Positions 46,290-57,793 of a stretch of DNA of 64,000 bases are shown piece by piece. The translations under genes and the position numbers were made by a program. The notes below the pieces were generated by a model. It was not told the DNA's origin. It saw only the letters and a program-made list of their open reading frames with translations, and ran no database searches. Source of the stretch: Boesenbergia rotunda (lineage: Eukaryota; Streptophyta; Magnoliopsida; Zingiberales; Zingiberaceae). The stretch covers positions 44,195-108,194 of the forward strand of contig JAGFNQ010002591.1 of assembly GCA_024364735.1 (NCBI GenBank). The letters run 5' to 3'. Every line of letters begins with the position of its first letter. Within the stretch, counting starts at the first letter, position 1.

Positions 46290-47356
46290 CACGCCCTTGA
46301 CATTTGAAACACTTGATATCACAAGTTTTGTAAGTAGTGGGCTCGCTAATACCTGGGGTTGTGGATGTCGTTGGTTTGGGCTTCTTGAAGAGTTCAAATT
46401 TTGGCTTGCTTTGTAATTGTTTTTGGGGCTGCCCTCCATGTATTGTTGCTAGTCACTGGTTGTCCCCTTCTAGTAAGCCTCTTCCTCTTTAGTTGTTCCT
46501 CCATTTTTACTGCTTGGTGTACCATGTCAGACAACTCAACATAATATTGCAATTCAACAATATCAGCAATTTCTGGATTTAAACCATGCAAGAACCTAGC
46601 CATTGTGGCTTCTCAATCTTCATCCACATTAGCTCGTATCATGGAAACCTCCATCTCCTTAAAATACTCATCCACACTTTTGGTGCCTTGGGATAACCTT
46701 TGCAACTTCTGATATAAACTTCTATAGTAATGGCTGGGTACAAATCTTTTTCTCATGAGCATCTTCATTTCCTCCCAAGTGGGCACAGACCGCTCTCCAT
46801 TTCGTCATCGGTTCATAACTACTTGATCCCACCACACAATAGCATAATCAGTGAATTCAATGGCAGCTAACTTAACCTTCTTATGTTTTGAAAAGTCATG
46901 ACAATCAAACACCATCTCTATCCTGGTTTCCCACTCCAAATAAACTTCTGGATCATTTTTACCTTGGAAGGATGGAATCTTCAGCTTTATGCTTCCTAAG
47001 TCATTAACTCTTCTATTTCCACCAATCCGATCCTCCCTATGCTCAGTCCAATCTCTATAGCCACTCCTTTCTTCCCTATTACCATTCCAGCCCCGATTGT
47101 AGTTTTGTTCACCAAATCCTTCCAACTCCTCTTCTTCTTCTATTTCAGCCCTCGGAGCATGTCTTTGTTGTTGCACATTAGGATACCCTTGTTGATGTCT
47201 CCTGGGTGTTTCCGCTTCAACTCGATCCAGCCTCTCATGTATAGACTCCAAATCCGTCCCCATCATACGCCGCATTTCTCCCATTAATGCATGCAATTGA
47301 AGATTTGGAAGTTGCCTAGCGTTCTCAATTATATCATCCTCTGGAATGTTGGACAA
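46290..47356 (-). pseudogene. gypsy gag with zinc knuckle
   Basis: Starts MSNIPEDDIIENARQLPNLQ. Contains the gag core IKLKIPSFQGKNDPEVYLEW, VKLAAIEFTDYAIVWWDQ (residues about 120-180), then a stop at 46805. It continues through 46603-46394 (MARFLHGLNPEIADIVELQ), then a CFKCQGRGHIASQC zinc knuckle near 46275-46320 in another frame. At least one stop and one shift separate the pieces. Confidence 0.8.
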
Positions 47357-47778
47357 TTTTGCAAAAAAATAGAAGAAACCTCACAAGCACTCCCTCTAGC
47401 GTTCTCAAGATTTGGGAACTCACACTAGTAGTGGTCTCACACACTCTCTTCTCTTTTTTTCACTCAATTGTGTCTCTTTAGTTCTTAATCACACTTGGAG
47501 AACAAATCAGAATATCATGTGACAATTCAGAGTAATCCAACCGAAGCTTTAAGAAATGGCAGAAACTTTAAGAGAAAAGAAAGAGCAAAAGATGACGAAT
47601 ACAAAGAAATGGAAGGTGAAACTACTTCAAGGGTTCAAAGAAACTTGACTTGCACCATCAATTTCTTCTTCTTCTTTTGAATTTTTTTCCCCACAATTTT
47701 TTTTGTTTTCTATTTTGTTTTTTTTCAATATATCAAACAGTAAGAAATGATAAATTGAATACTTGGCTTTTGAAATGA

Positions 47779-47791
47779 GGCTCTGATACCA
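47779..47791 (-). promoter_or_regulatory. Primer-binding site (tRNA-iMet type)
   Basis: Minus strand TGGTATCAGAGCC, two bases inside the 5' LTR. Confidence 0.9.
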
Positions 47792-47793
47792 GA

Positions 47794-48523
47794 TGATACG
47801 AACCCCACCAACAAACGTGATGGAACCTGAGACAAAGATGAATAAAACCCCAGGAACAAGATGACAAGAGTTTGAGTCTTTACCCGCAACCAAGATTGGC
47901 ACGAACAAAGACTACGAAAGAAGGAAATGCCACACCAGGATGGTGATAAGTTTCGGTTGTTGAACGCCACGAGATAGACTCGATAAGTTCAGAAGTTCCC
48001 TTGAGAACCAAGAGATCATAAAATCCTCACTAGGATGTTTACCAAAACCAAAGTCCTTACAAATTCGGAATTCTCTCCCTTATATAATGGGAGCAAGCAA
48101 CTAAAGTACCTACATGCATGCATGCAAACAAATACAAGTACCCATGTTGCATGCAAGCATTTAAACACTTAGAAACCCAAAAAAACTCCAAGTCTCCATA
48201 TTTTTGCATGCATGAAATTAAATAACTTAGAAACCCAAAATCCCAAGTTTCCATACTTCTTTTCTCCTTTCCCTTTTCCAACCATCATGCTAGGAATGAG
48301 TCATGGTTGAATAAGACCGATCACATGGGTTAAGCCTTGATTTGTACTTGGGCTTAACTTAGTTTCTCGATTCTCATAGCCAGGCCATTGTTCTTGGATT
48401 AGCTCGTTTAGTGCTTCCTTGAAACGCTTTGCTTGAAGTCTTGTAATTGGCCCTTCAGGAAGTGACAAATGATCTCTTACGGTTTTAACCCGGTCTTGAT
48501 GAACAGCTCCTTGGTCTACATCA
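47794..48523 (-). repeat. 5' LTR of the gypsy element
   Basis: Plus-strand edges TGATACGAAC and GTCTACATCA, followed by target duplication GGGTC. TATA-like element at about 48078-48089 in the same place as in its partner. A short (CATG)n palindromic run at 48115-48124 is shared by both LTRs. Confidence 0.92.
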
Positions 48524-48528
48524 GGGTC

Positions 48529-50090
48529 AATCCTAATTATAATGTCCCTTTAATTTATTCCTAAGTAATGATAGTTCCTACTTAACCCAAATAGTTACCT
48601 CTCCACCGTAGTTAGGTATAATCTTCAACTACCCTTAATCATATCATAACCATGATCAATCCCGGGTTCACAATTGGCATATAACACAATAACAAGATCA
48701 AAGCTACAAATCCAAATACAACCTGAGGTATCCTATTGTTCTGCCCCAAAAACCACGTACCATTTGGCAACATTCGCACTATGTTGGCCCTGGGACGGGT
48801 TGGCGGGGACGCTGAGGGCGAGTGAATCATCTTTTGCCATTAACCCCACGAAGTTACTGTCCAATCCTAGCTGATGGTAGCATCTCAAGATCAAAAGAAT
48901 GACCAACACTTCACATTATTAGCTAAATTCACCCTTCTAAATTCATCATGATCCAACACAAATTCACAACCCAAACTGCTCAGATCTGGGAAACAGATTC
49001 AAGGAATTCAGTATCAAACTGTGATACACAGCAGGGGAATTCCAAATCAAAACAGCAACTGAAAATCGAATTCCAACCCAATCTCAACCACACCACAAGA
49101 CTATGAAGAACTACTACCTGTTCAATGATCCAACTCCACACCGATCTAGCTAATAGTATCATAGCCTCATCCAAGAGCACAGATCCAAAACATGAGACCA
49201 AATCCGCAACTATAAGTTCCAACACAGCGATCTCCAAACCGATTTGCCATCAAAACCTTAATTCATTCCGGAGAAGAAGTTCTAGTTTACATCTACTGAT
49301 CTAACACCAAATTCAACAATTCATCCAAGGATCAAACGCTACACAGCTGGAATCTTACCTGAATCATCGTCGGCAGCAGGTCCTGCACAGATTCGGCGCA
49401 CAACAATGACCCTGAGGAAGAATGCCCAAGCTACAATTCACCCTAGGAAGCTCAGTAGCAAACCCTCACTCACCCGATTTCCAGATCTGCATCTAGAACC
49501 AGAACCAAAAAATCAACAACATCTACACTCCCCCTCACGGCAATCGGAGAGAAACAGAGCAACGAAATGAAAAGATGCAGCTTACCTCCTCACAACCGGA
49601 GTAAGGAGATTGCGGCCGGCTCCCTCGACCATAATGAATCCCGACTCCATGACAAACGGCGCTCGATGAAACGGGGGAACGACCACACTTGGCCGGGGAT
49701 GGGCGCTCGCGAGAGGAAACAACGAACCTCCGGTTCTCGGCAAGGTGGTTCTCAGGGAGCGCATGGAGGCTGGATCAAAGCTCCTTGTGTGGAGATGAAG
49801 AAGGGAGGAAGGGGATCGTCGGCTCTCGAGAAGATCGGGCGGAACTAACAAGGGGAAGGCCCTCTTATAGCTAACCCCTTTTTGCGATTAACGCCCTACG
49901 GCTTTGGTTATTCGCATGGAAGAAGACGAATGTTTTATGGTGGCCCACTTTACAAAACGACCCTATAGTTAATCAAACCCTCTAAAGTTTGGTGTTAAAC
50001 ACCAAAACCCCTCCAACCTCCAATGGTCCGGAAACCATAAAACTCTCTAATTAACTCTCCAAAACTTTTCCAACTATATTTTATTTAGCC
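48529..50090 (-). repeat. Remnant of an older LTR retrotransposon
   Basis: No host exon was recognised. At 48784-48835 a phrase starting TGTTGGCCCTGGGACGGG and running to GAGTGAATC matches those at 23953 and 24314. The GC-rich part at 49560-49860, with a minus-strand TATA-like CTATAAGAGGG at about 49861-49871, looks like the promoter and leader of an LTR in minus orientation. Boundaries cannot be fixed. Confidence 0.45.
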
Positions 50091-50975
50091 ATATTTAACA
50101 ACTTGACTTGTATTCGGACTCATCTTCTTGATCTGATTTGTTTTCCGACTCAGGTTTGGTTGTCATCAACGCTAGGTAGTTTATTTGCTTCAATTATTTG
50201 GTGTCTGATTCTTCTGAAGAGAACTCGTCTCAAATTACTTTAAGTGCTTTCTTCTTTCTTCTTGCCTTCTTGAATTTATCTTTTTCCAGATTCGGGCACT
50301 CGTGCCTAAAATGGCCTTTCTTGTTGCATCCATAGCAAGTGATGTTCGCCTTTGTATTGCTGGATGTAGCCTTGATCATCTTATATAGGTTCTTCTTGAT
50401 GAAGTCTTTCTTCCATCTAGTGAACATTTTTCTTATCATATTCATTAGTGTTCTTCTTCATCTTATTCTAAGTGAAACTTGTCCTCTAGCTCGGGCTTAG
50501 TTTCGATTTTTTATTTTACTTCCTTGGTAGAATTTGTAAAAAAAGGTATACCTTTCTCGACTTGTTTTTGAGTTAATTTGTTCAAGTAATTCTAGTTCAT
50601 AAAATAATTCATTTAATTTTAACTTTGAGAGATTTAATTTCATAAAATAATTCTAACCCGATTGAGTTCCTCTTTTGCAACCTACATTGAAGTGTCTTTC
50701 TACGGCAGATTTTGCAGGAATTTTTCCTCCAAATGGGGCGCGAACCCTCGGACGCTGGCTTCTAGACTGCCCACCACGAGCACTTCCCAATTTACCCTGG
50801 TGGCCGGTGGGAAACTTTCGTGGGGTCGGCCCGGTCATCCCAGGTTCAATTTGTCTGCTGCCTGGTTCATCATTTTTTTTACATTGAAGTGTCTTTAATA
50901 TCTTTGATTCAACTAGGCTTTTTCTTCATTTCTGAGCTCCATTTTCTTGGATCAAGAATCTCGCTGGAGTCATCT
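50091..50975 (-). pseudogene. copia gag fragment with zinc knuckle
   Basis: The minus-strand frame around 50445-50230 reads KANITCYGCNKKGHFRHECP, a CX2CX4HX4C knuckle, followed by the Lys-rich tail FKKARRKKKALK and an acidic stretch (SSEESDTK). This resembles SIRE-type gag. No start, protease or pol remains. The fragment is interrupted by a SINE-like insertion at 50700-50880 and ends where the Angela-like LTR starts at 50976. Confidence 0.65.
50700..50880 (+). mobile_element. SINE-like retroposon with 17-bp target duplication
   Basis: TACATTGAAGTGTCTTT occurs at 50683-50699 and again at 50880-50896. The 181-bp insert between them is GC-rich and ends in a run of eight T. It has GGTTCAATTTG (near 50843) and, on the other strand, GGTTCGCGCCC, both like RNA polymerase III B boxes. 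Long exact duplications plus a homopolymer tail are the mark of LINE-machinery insertion. T-tailed SINEs such as the Au family are known in plants. Family not confirmed. Confidence 0.75.
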
Positions 50976-51173
50976 TGTTATATTTGAGAGGTGTCCTAAG
51001 ACAATCATCTTATGATTTGTACTTATTTATTGGATAAATATAGTTCTTTAATTGAGTGTACATTCTCTATGTGTATGATTGGATCTTAACCTTATTTATT
51101 GAACGTCAATAATACAATTCATAACATGAGAGAACTTGTCATTGGATTGTAGCTAGTGAACATCTCTATATGT

Positions 51174-52700
51174 CGTAGGACCGGTGCCATCGATAGAGGG
51201 GGGGTGAATATCGACCGTTAAAACTTTTTCGAAAACTTCGTAAGACTTTCGTTCGTACTGGACTCAGAGTGTTAGTGCAGCGGAAAATAAAATAGAACGA
51301 ATACAAGGAGACAGCGGGATTTATTTACTTGGTTCTCAACCCCCCAGGGTCAGTACGTCCAAGGCATATGTACTCAGTGTGAGTCCACTATTGGTCTCCT
51401 TTCCAGAATTTTCGGAGGTGGAGAAAACTCGTCTTACAGTGTAGAAGTACAATGAAAAGTATAGCAAAGTAAGTACAGAATAATAAATGCAAACCGAACA
51501 ACTAGGGTTTGAAACTCGGCCGATCTAGACCTCCGAAGTGTCGCGCACTTCCTCCTGGAGTCTCCCGGTCGTAGAGCCTCGTCTTTAGCGCGTTGTCGTC
51601 GGTCAGAATGCTCAGAATCACTCTTAGAAGTTGTGTCAGAAGCAGAGGAGTCGAAGCCCCTTATATAGGCTTCACATGGGCGCCTGATACGTTAGGGGCG
51701 CCTGACACGTGCCTTCAGATCGGAGAAACTTCATCCGCAGCTCGGTCAGCACTTATCCCTTCAGAATCGGCCTCGGACCTGACTAGGGCGCCCAGGACCT
51801 CCCGGGCCCCCAGCTTGACTGCCGCTGGCTTCGTGGCTGATTTTGCTTCGACTCATCTTTGGCTTTGACATTGGGCACCCGGGACCTCTCGGGGGCCTAG
51901 CCCAGTGTTGTTCTGAAGCGATTCTTGCTTAACTGCTTGTTTGGCTTTGACGGTCCCGGGCGCCTAGCCCAGCTGCCTGCCCCTCTCCTTTGGGGAGTTC
52001 TGAGCTGCAGAAACACACTCCTTCAGTCCCTACATTCAAGGTTAGTACCAACACAAACAAGGCAAGAATATTTGTTAGTTTTTACAGTCGTAGCTGTCTT
52101 GGTTTTGACTTTGGGTCTTCACGAAACGCTAGGTTGAACCGACGCAAGTTCCCACCCCCAAGAACTCGCCTTTCACCTACTCCATTCAGGAGACGATTGC
52201 CACCCAGTCCTTCGGGTGGACTTTTGCTTAGCTTCCAATACTCCCATACCTCGAGACGTCCGAACCCCGACCCGTCTCTACTCCTGTCCTTAGTCATCGC
52301 TCAGCTAAGTTGCTTAATCCCTCGGACCAAGACTTCATGCCCAAACCCTAAGTCCAGGACTTCGGTGCCCAACCCTCGGCCAGGTCTTCGTGCCCAGTCC
52401 TCGACCAGGACTTCGGTGCCCAACCCTCGGCTAGGTCTTCTTGCCCAGTCCTCGACCAGGACTTAGTGCCCACCTTCCGAGCAGGTCTTCGGTGCCCAGC
52501 CCTTTGCCAGGACTTAGTGTCTAATCCTCGATCAGGACTTAGTGCCCAATTCTCTGAACCAGGACTTATTGCCTAGGTTTACTAGGACTTTGGTCCATTT
52601 TGTTACTTCTCTCTTAACTCCCCTTTGTTTATTCAATGTATCGCTGTCTTAAGTCTATTGTCAAACATTAAAACACTTAGAGGAGGATATCACTGATGCA
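51174..52700 (-). repeat. 3' LTR of the gag-only element
   Basis: Plus-strand left edge CGTAGGACCGG (partner: TGTAGGACCGG) and right edge ATCACTGATGCA. It lacks the last 13 bases that its partner has before the interior, so a small deletion has removed the inner edge. TATA on the minus strand at 51661-51669 (CCTATATAA). Inverted GGGCGCC words lie at 51677-51970 and tandem hairpins AGTCCT/AGGACT at about 52320-52580. Confidence 0.85.
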
Positions 52701-54609
52701 TCTAAATACTTTTTTAAAAAAAATATTTTGCATTTTTGAAAAGTATAGGTACTTAGAAAAATATTAGAATTTTTTAAAAACATAAGTATTTTGAAAAATA
52801 TGAATTTTGAAAAATTAAGTACTTTGAAATTATTATGAATTTTGAGAAGTATAATTACTTGACGTGTTTCCTTTTCCAGTCTGACACAATCCTAGGAAAC
52901 CTTGTTGACCACAAGGACATTTTCCTAAGTGTCTTGGAAAATTCTCCAAATTTAAGTAAGTACTATTTCTGAACAGAATTTTGATAGGAAAAAAATTACA
53001 TTTTGAAAAATGCATGAATTTTCATAATATTTTACTTGACTAGGTTTATCTTCCAGTCTAACACAATCATAGGAAACCTTGTTGACTACAAGGGTATTCT
53101 CCTAAGTGTCTTGGAAAATTTTCCAAACTCAAGAAAAACCTTATTTCAACTTGATTAAAACTAGATGAATTTTTGAAAATAATAGTATTTTTTAAAAAAA
53201 ATATTAAAATGATAGTCTTTGAAAGGATACTTATGTTTTCAAAAGGATTTGCAAATACCGTGTATGAAATATTCAATAATTCTTTTAATTTGACCTCCCC
53301 CTAAACTTGGCGTAGTCCTAGGAAGCTTGTTGACCACAAGTACCCTTCCTCTAAGCCATTAGGGTTTAGTTCAGATCAAAATGAATTATCTAATAATTTC
53401 AAAACAAATAAAGAAAATTTTCAGAAGTTTGATTCAGACTCCCCCTAAATCTGACACATCCTAGGAGTTCTTTTAGATCACAAAGTGGACCTTCCTCTGT
53501 GCCTTTAGGGTTTATCAAAATCAAATGATAATTTTCAGGTAGATAAATTTTGAAACCACAATTTGGAAAGAAGATAATTTTTAAAGTATAAGCCTTTTTG
53601 AAAACATATGTGATAGAAATTAAGACACAGTTTTCGAAAAGTCTTTTTAGATAATAGGATAAATTTTAAAAGAGTGAAAACACTCCCCTGTATCCAACAT
53701 CATTTGACTCTATCTAAGTGCCTTAAGAAATTTTAGAGTTGTCCTGAGAGGCTTGTGTCTAATTGCGTAAGTCAAACAATTTTTAAAAATATATAATTTT
53801 TGAAAATATATAATATATATTCAATCAGATAGGCATGAATTCCATAAAAATATTATTATGTTAAAGCACTATTTTAAAAATATATTTTTAGAAAAATATT
53901 TTAACAATTTTGAAAATGGTTTTGAAACATGCTCATCAATTTCTTAGTTCTTAACATCTCACCCATTTTAGATATATCAATACAGCAAGCATGGTTGCCT
54001 TATGGGTGTATTGTAAGATGCTTGAATCATTTTTCTTAATTTGTTATTAAATCTAAGATCTAATTGAAACTTGTGTTAGATTCAAATCTAGCAATAGTAA
54101 AGTGAATTTGATTTTCAGTAATTGGCTTCCAGGCCTTGGCGAGGCACAAGGCCTTCTTTAGTCGTAGCCTTATTGGATCATCAACCCTTTCCTTGACAAA
54201 GCCTTTTATAGAAAATTCATCTTCAAGTTACTTCTTGAAAGATTTTGGTCTAACTAGTTTGGGTCTTGAATCGGTAGCTTCGGCTATTCCACCATAAAGG
54301 TTTCCCTAACGTACTATCTTCTCACCTCCTCCCAATACTAGGTTGATCAAGTTTCAATTATTCTTTTTCCTATAATTGTTCTAATTTATGCATAAAAGTT
54401 AAATATGAATGACATGTCATATATTTAAAAGAAATAGCAAATGCATGGCATGGCAGTTATAAGTCAAGCAAGTCAAAGAATATTTTAATTAAGTTTCTAA
54501 AAATGTATCAAATTCCCGATTTGATACATGTCGTGTGAACTCACGAATATGTCAACCCACTTTAACATATTTAATTTTATTAAATTATTTGTTCCGGTTT
54601 GGGTAGGAT
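52701..54609. other. Non-coding interior of the gag-only element
   Basis: No open frame of note. A phrase about CAATCCTAGGAAACCTTGTTGACCACAAGG is repeated with changes near 52888, 53066, 53312 and 53460, each time near TAAGTGTCTTGG or CCATTAGGG. This is a loose tandem repeat of about 180 bp. 53690-54000 matches in part 35925 in the older relative. Confidence 0.6.
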
Positions 54610-55115
54610 TTTATTTAGTTTGAGTTATTTAAGAATTAATTTGAATTAAAATTTAATTGAATTAATTAAGAATTAATTTGAATTTGATTTAATTAAGATT
54701 GAATTAATTTGAATTAATTTGAGTTTGATTTAAATTTAAATTTGAATTAAGACTTAATTAAGATTGAATTAATTTGAGTTTGAATTAATTTAGATTTAAT
54801 TGAATTAATTTAAGTTTGAATTAATTTAGATTTATTTGAATTAATTTAGATTTAATTGAGTTAATTTAAGTTTGAATTAATTTAGATTTAATTGAATTAA
54901 TTTAAGTTTGAATTAATTTAGATTTATTGAATTAATTTAAGTTTGAATTAATTTAGATTTAATTGAATTAAGTTAAGTTTGAATTAATTTAGATTTAATT
55001 GAATTAATTTAAGTTTGAATTAATTTAGATTTAAGTAATTTGAATTAAGTAAGATTTAATTAATTTGAATTAAGTAAGTTTTAATTAATTTGAATTTGAA
55101 TTAAGTTAGATTTTC
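54610..55115. repeat. 36-bp AT-rich tandem repeat
   Basis: The unit GATTTAATTGAATTAATTTA plus AGTTTGAATTAATTTA repeats about a dozen times with small changes. It lies in the non-coding interior of the gag-only element. A less regular AT-rich block of similar words fills 36000-37150. Confidence 0.88.
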
Positions 55116-55117
55116 AG

Positions 55118-55640
55118 TTAATTAAGATTTGAATAATTAAGGTTGAAATGATTAATTAATAGTTGTGGGTTTAAGTTCATCATTTTCATTATTTCGAAAA
55201 TTTCTGCTTCATCCACTATTTCTTCTTTATCTATCTTTTCAAATTTTTCTAACAATTCGGATATATTTGAACCTTTGTGAACTTTATTAACTATGGTCTT
55301 TATCTTAGATAGTTCCATATCCTCCTCATTCTCAAAATTACATCTTTTATTATCCTCAAAGTAGGAGGAGTAATTTGGGCCACTAGTTAAAGTTTTGTAA
55401 TAATTTTCAAAATTATCTATAATTAAGTTATTATCTAGGAGAATTTTATCTTCAAAATTATCCTCAAAAATAATATTTTCAGAATTAACTTCTGGATTAT
55501 CCTTAGGATTTTCAAATTCGAATTCAAAGTTATACAATGGATTTTCAAATTTGAATTCATAATTATCTAAAGGATTTTCAAATTTAGAATTATCCTTAAG
55601 ATTTTTGAATTTAAATTCGGATTTATCCTTAGGATTAAAT
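55118..55640 (-). pseudogene. Acidic Asn/Glu/Phe-rich repeat protein
   Basis: Open from 55537 to 55118 and, with stops, upstream to about 55640. Repeated FENP/KDN/FEFEN phrases form a low-complexity acidic tract, followed by a helix-prone part (ISELLEKFEKIDKEEIVDEA). No family recognised. It may be a repeat-expanded remnant of the gag tail. Its composition differs from the neighbouring zinc-knuckle part. Confidence 0.5.
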
Positions 55641-55842
55641 TTATCTGAATTAAAATTATCAGAATTAACATTATTAGAATTAAAGTTATGATAATTTATT
55701 TTAGAAATTACTGAATTAATGTTCTGGATTCAATAATTAATTTCTGATATTTTAGTTATATCTGCATTTTCTAATTTAACATGCAAAATATTAATCTCAC
55801 TATGCAGTAAATCTAATTTATCAGAAAAATTAACTACATTAT

Positions 55843-56103
55843 TTACATAAGAAAATGCAGAAGATTTACGTACCTTTGTGGAACATAAATTTTACGTACC
55901 TTTGTCGGACACTTATTTTTGTAGTGCCCATATTTTTGACATTTAAAGCACTGCACGTTGCTCTTGTCCTTCCGGACTCCTGGCGCTGATATTTTCTTTG
56001 TCGCCGGTGGTGAAATCCGAGTCTTACGAGTAAGACACTGATTTTTATAGTGTCCTCTCTCCCTCCATGTGAAGCATATAATATGGAATTTAAAATTTGA
56101 CAT
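55843..56103 (-). pseudogene. Double zinc-knuckle gag fragment
   Basis: The frame MSNFKFHIICFTWRERGHYK contains a first knuckle with Trp in place of the second Cys (CFTWRERGHYKNQC) and a second intact one (CFKCQKYGHYKNKC), about 35 residues apart, then a basic tail. These bind RNA in gag proteins. It lies about 90 bp from the primer site, far closer than in a complete gag, so the N-terminal gag core is missing. Confidence 0.7.
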
Positions 56104-56195
56104 TTAAAATAAAATATACCTGATTCACCCCTGGGCTCCCCCTTAACTCCTGGCATCGTTGCTCTGTCGGCGGTTAGTTCGGTGAAGAGCGATCT

Positions 56196-56208
56196 GGCTC
56201 TGATACCA
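56196..56208 (-). promoter_or_regulatory. Primer-binding site (tRNA-iMet type)
   Basis: Minus strand TGGTATCAGAGCC, two bases inside the 5' LTR. Confidence 0.9.
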
Positions 56209-56210
56209 CT

Positions 56211-57793
56211 TGTAGGACCGGTGCCGTCGATAGAGGGGGGGTGAATATCGACTGTTAAAATTTTTTTGGAAACATCGTAAGACTTTCGTTCGTACTGGAC
56301 TCAGAGTGTTAGTGCAGCAGAAAATAAAATAGAACGAATGCAAGGACACAGCGGAATTTATTTACTTGGTTCCCAACCCCCCAGGGTCAGTACGTCCAAG
56401 GCCTATGTACTCGGCGTGAGTCCACTATTGGTCTCCTTTTCGAAATTTTCAGAGGCGGAGAAAACCCGTCTTACAGTGTAGAAGTACAATGAAAAGGATA
56501 GCAAAGTAAGTACAGAATAATAAATGCAAACCGAACAACTAGGGTTTGAAACTCGGCCGATCTGGACCTCCGAAGTGTCGCGCACTTCCTCCTGGAGCCT
56601 CCCGGTCGTAGAGCCTCATCTTTAGCGCGGTGTCGTCGGTCAGAATGCTCAGAATCACTCTTAGAAGTTGTATCAAAAGCAGAGGGGTCGAAGCCCCTTA
56701 TATAGGCTTCACATGGGCGCCTGATACGTTGGGGGTGCCTGACACGTGCCTGCAGATCGGAGAAACTTCATCTGCTGCTCGGTCAGCGCTTATCCCTTCA
56801 GAATTGGCCTCGGGGCTGACTAGGGCGCCCGGGACCTCCCGGGCGCCCAGCTTGACTGGGTCCGCTGGCTTCGTGGCTGATTTTGCTTCGACTCATCTTT
56901 GGCTTTGACATTGGGCACCCGGGACCTCTCGGGCGCCTAGCCTAGTGTTGTCCCGAAGCGATTCTTTCTTAACTGCTTGTTTAGCTTTGACCTTGGGGGC
57001 CCGGGACCTCCCGGGCGACTAGCCCAGCTACCTGCCCCTCTCCTTTGGGGCGTTCTGAGCTGCAGAAACATACTCCTTCAGTCCCTGCATTCAAGGTTAG
57101 TACCAACACAAACAAGGCAAGAATATTAGTTAGTTTTTATAGCCGTAGCTGTCTTGGTTCTGACTTTGGGTCTCCACAAAACCCTAGGTCGAACCGACGC
57201 AAGTTCCCACCCCCGAGAATGCGCCTTTTACCTACTCCATTCAAGAGACGGTTGCCACCCAGTCCTTCGGGTGGACTTTTGCTTAGATTTCGATACTCCC
57301 GGACCTCGAGACGTCCGAACCCCGACCCGTCTCTACTCCTGTCCTTAGTCATCACTCAGCTAATTTGCTCAATCCCTCGGACCAAGACTTCGTGCCCAAA
57401 CCCTAAGTCCAGGACTTCAGTGCCCAACCCTCGGCCAGGTCTTCGTGCCCAGTCCTCGACCAGGACTTCGGTGCCCAACCCTCGGCTAGGTCTTCTTGCC
57501 CAGTCCTCGACCAGGACTTAGTGCCCACCTTCCGAGCAGGTCTTCGGTGCCCAGCCCTTTGCCAGGACTTAGTGCCCAATCCTCGATCAGGACTTAGTGC
57601 GCAATCCTCGATCAGGACTTAGTGCCCAATTCTCCGAACCAGGACTTATTGCCTCGATTTACTAGGACTTTGGTCCATTTTGTTACTTCTCTCTTAACTC
57701 CCCTTTGTCTGTTCAATGTATCACTGACTTAAGTCTATTGTCAAACATTAAAACACTTAGAGGAGAACATCACTGATGCAACTTGCACCAACA
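56211..57793 (-). repeat. 5' LTR of the gag-only element (1583 bp)
   Basis: Edges TGTAGGACCGG and GCACCAACA. TATA at 56698-56706 on the minus strand, immediately followed upstream by GGGCGCC-type dyads (56710-57025). The hairpin array at 57370-57650 has units such as AGTCCTCGACCAGGACT and ATCCTCGATCAGGACT. It carries one more hairpin unit than the other LTR. Confidence 0.87.

Larger units (their letters stand above)
42846..48523 (-). mobile_element. Ty3/gypsy retrotransposon with 730-bp LTRs, internally deleted
   Basis: Target duplication GGGTC occurs at 42841-42845 and 48524-48528. Both LTRs are exactly 730 bp (42846-43575 and 47794-48523). My by-eye alignment finds about 26 differences (3.6%), some 24 of them transitions. 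Order on the minus strand: LTR, tRNA-iMet primer site, gag, zinc knuckle, protease, RT, RNase H, integrase, polypurine tract, LTR. The integrase tail ends GPITRLQAKRFKEAL without a visible chromodomain. It resembles chromovirus-like polyproteins, but the exact lineage is uncertain. At 5.7 kb it is compact because the front of RT is missing. Confidence 0.92.
51174..57793 (-). mobile_element. Non-autonomous gag-only LTR element (6.6 kb) with SIRE-type LTRs
   Basis: Two LTRs (51174-52700 and 56211-57793) enclose 3.5 kb. A tRNA-iMet primer site at 56208-56196 sets the orientation. The flanks read TATGT (51169-51173) and CATGT (57794-57798), a near-perfect 5-bp target duplication inside the split Angela-like LTR. 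The interior has two zinc knuckles and an acidic repeat protein but no protease, integrase or RT. This matches the class of large derivative or gag-only elements that depend on a partner. Confidence 0.85.

Noticed and set aside
49560..49860. GC-rich stretch with open frames on both strands as a host exon or CpG island
   Set aside because: No splice structure or recognisable domain. Position and a TATA-like box fit an old LTR leader better.
51990..52466. Open frame with PNPRPGLRAQSSTRT repeats (and its copy at 57045-57521)
   Set aside because: It is the antisense-side reading of the tandem hairpin array in an LTR. The repeats are explained by DNA units, not by protein selection.
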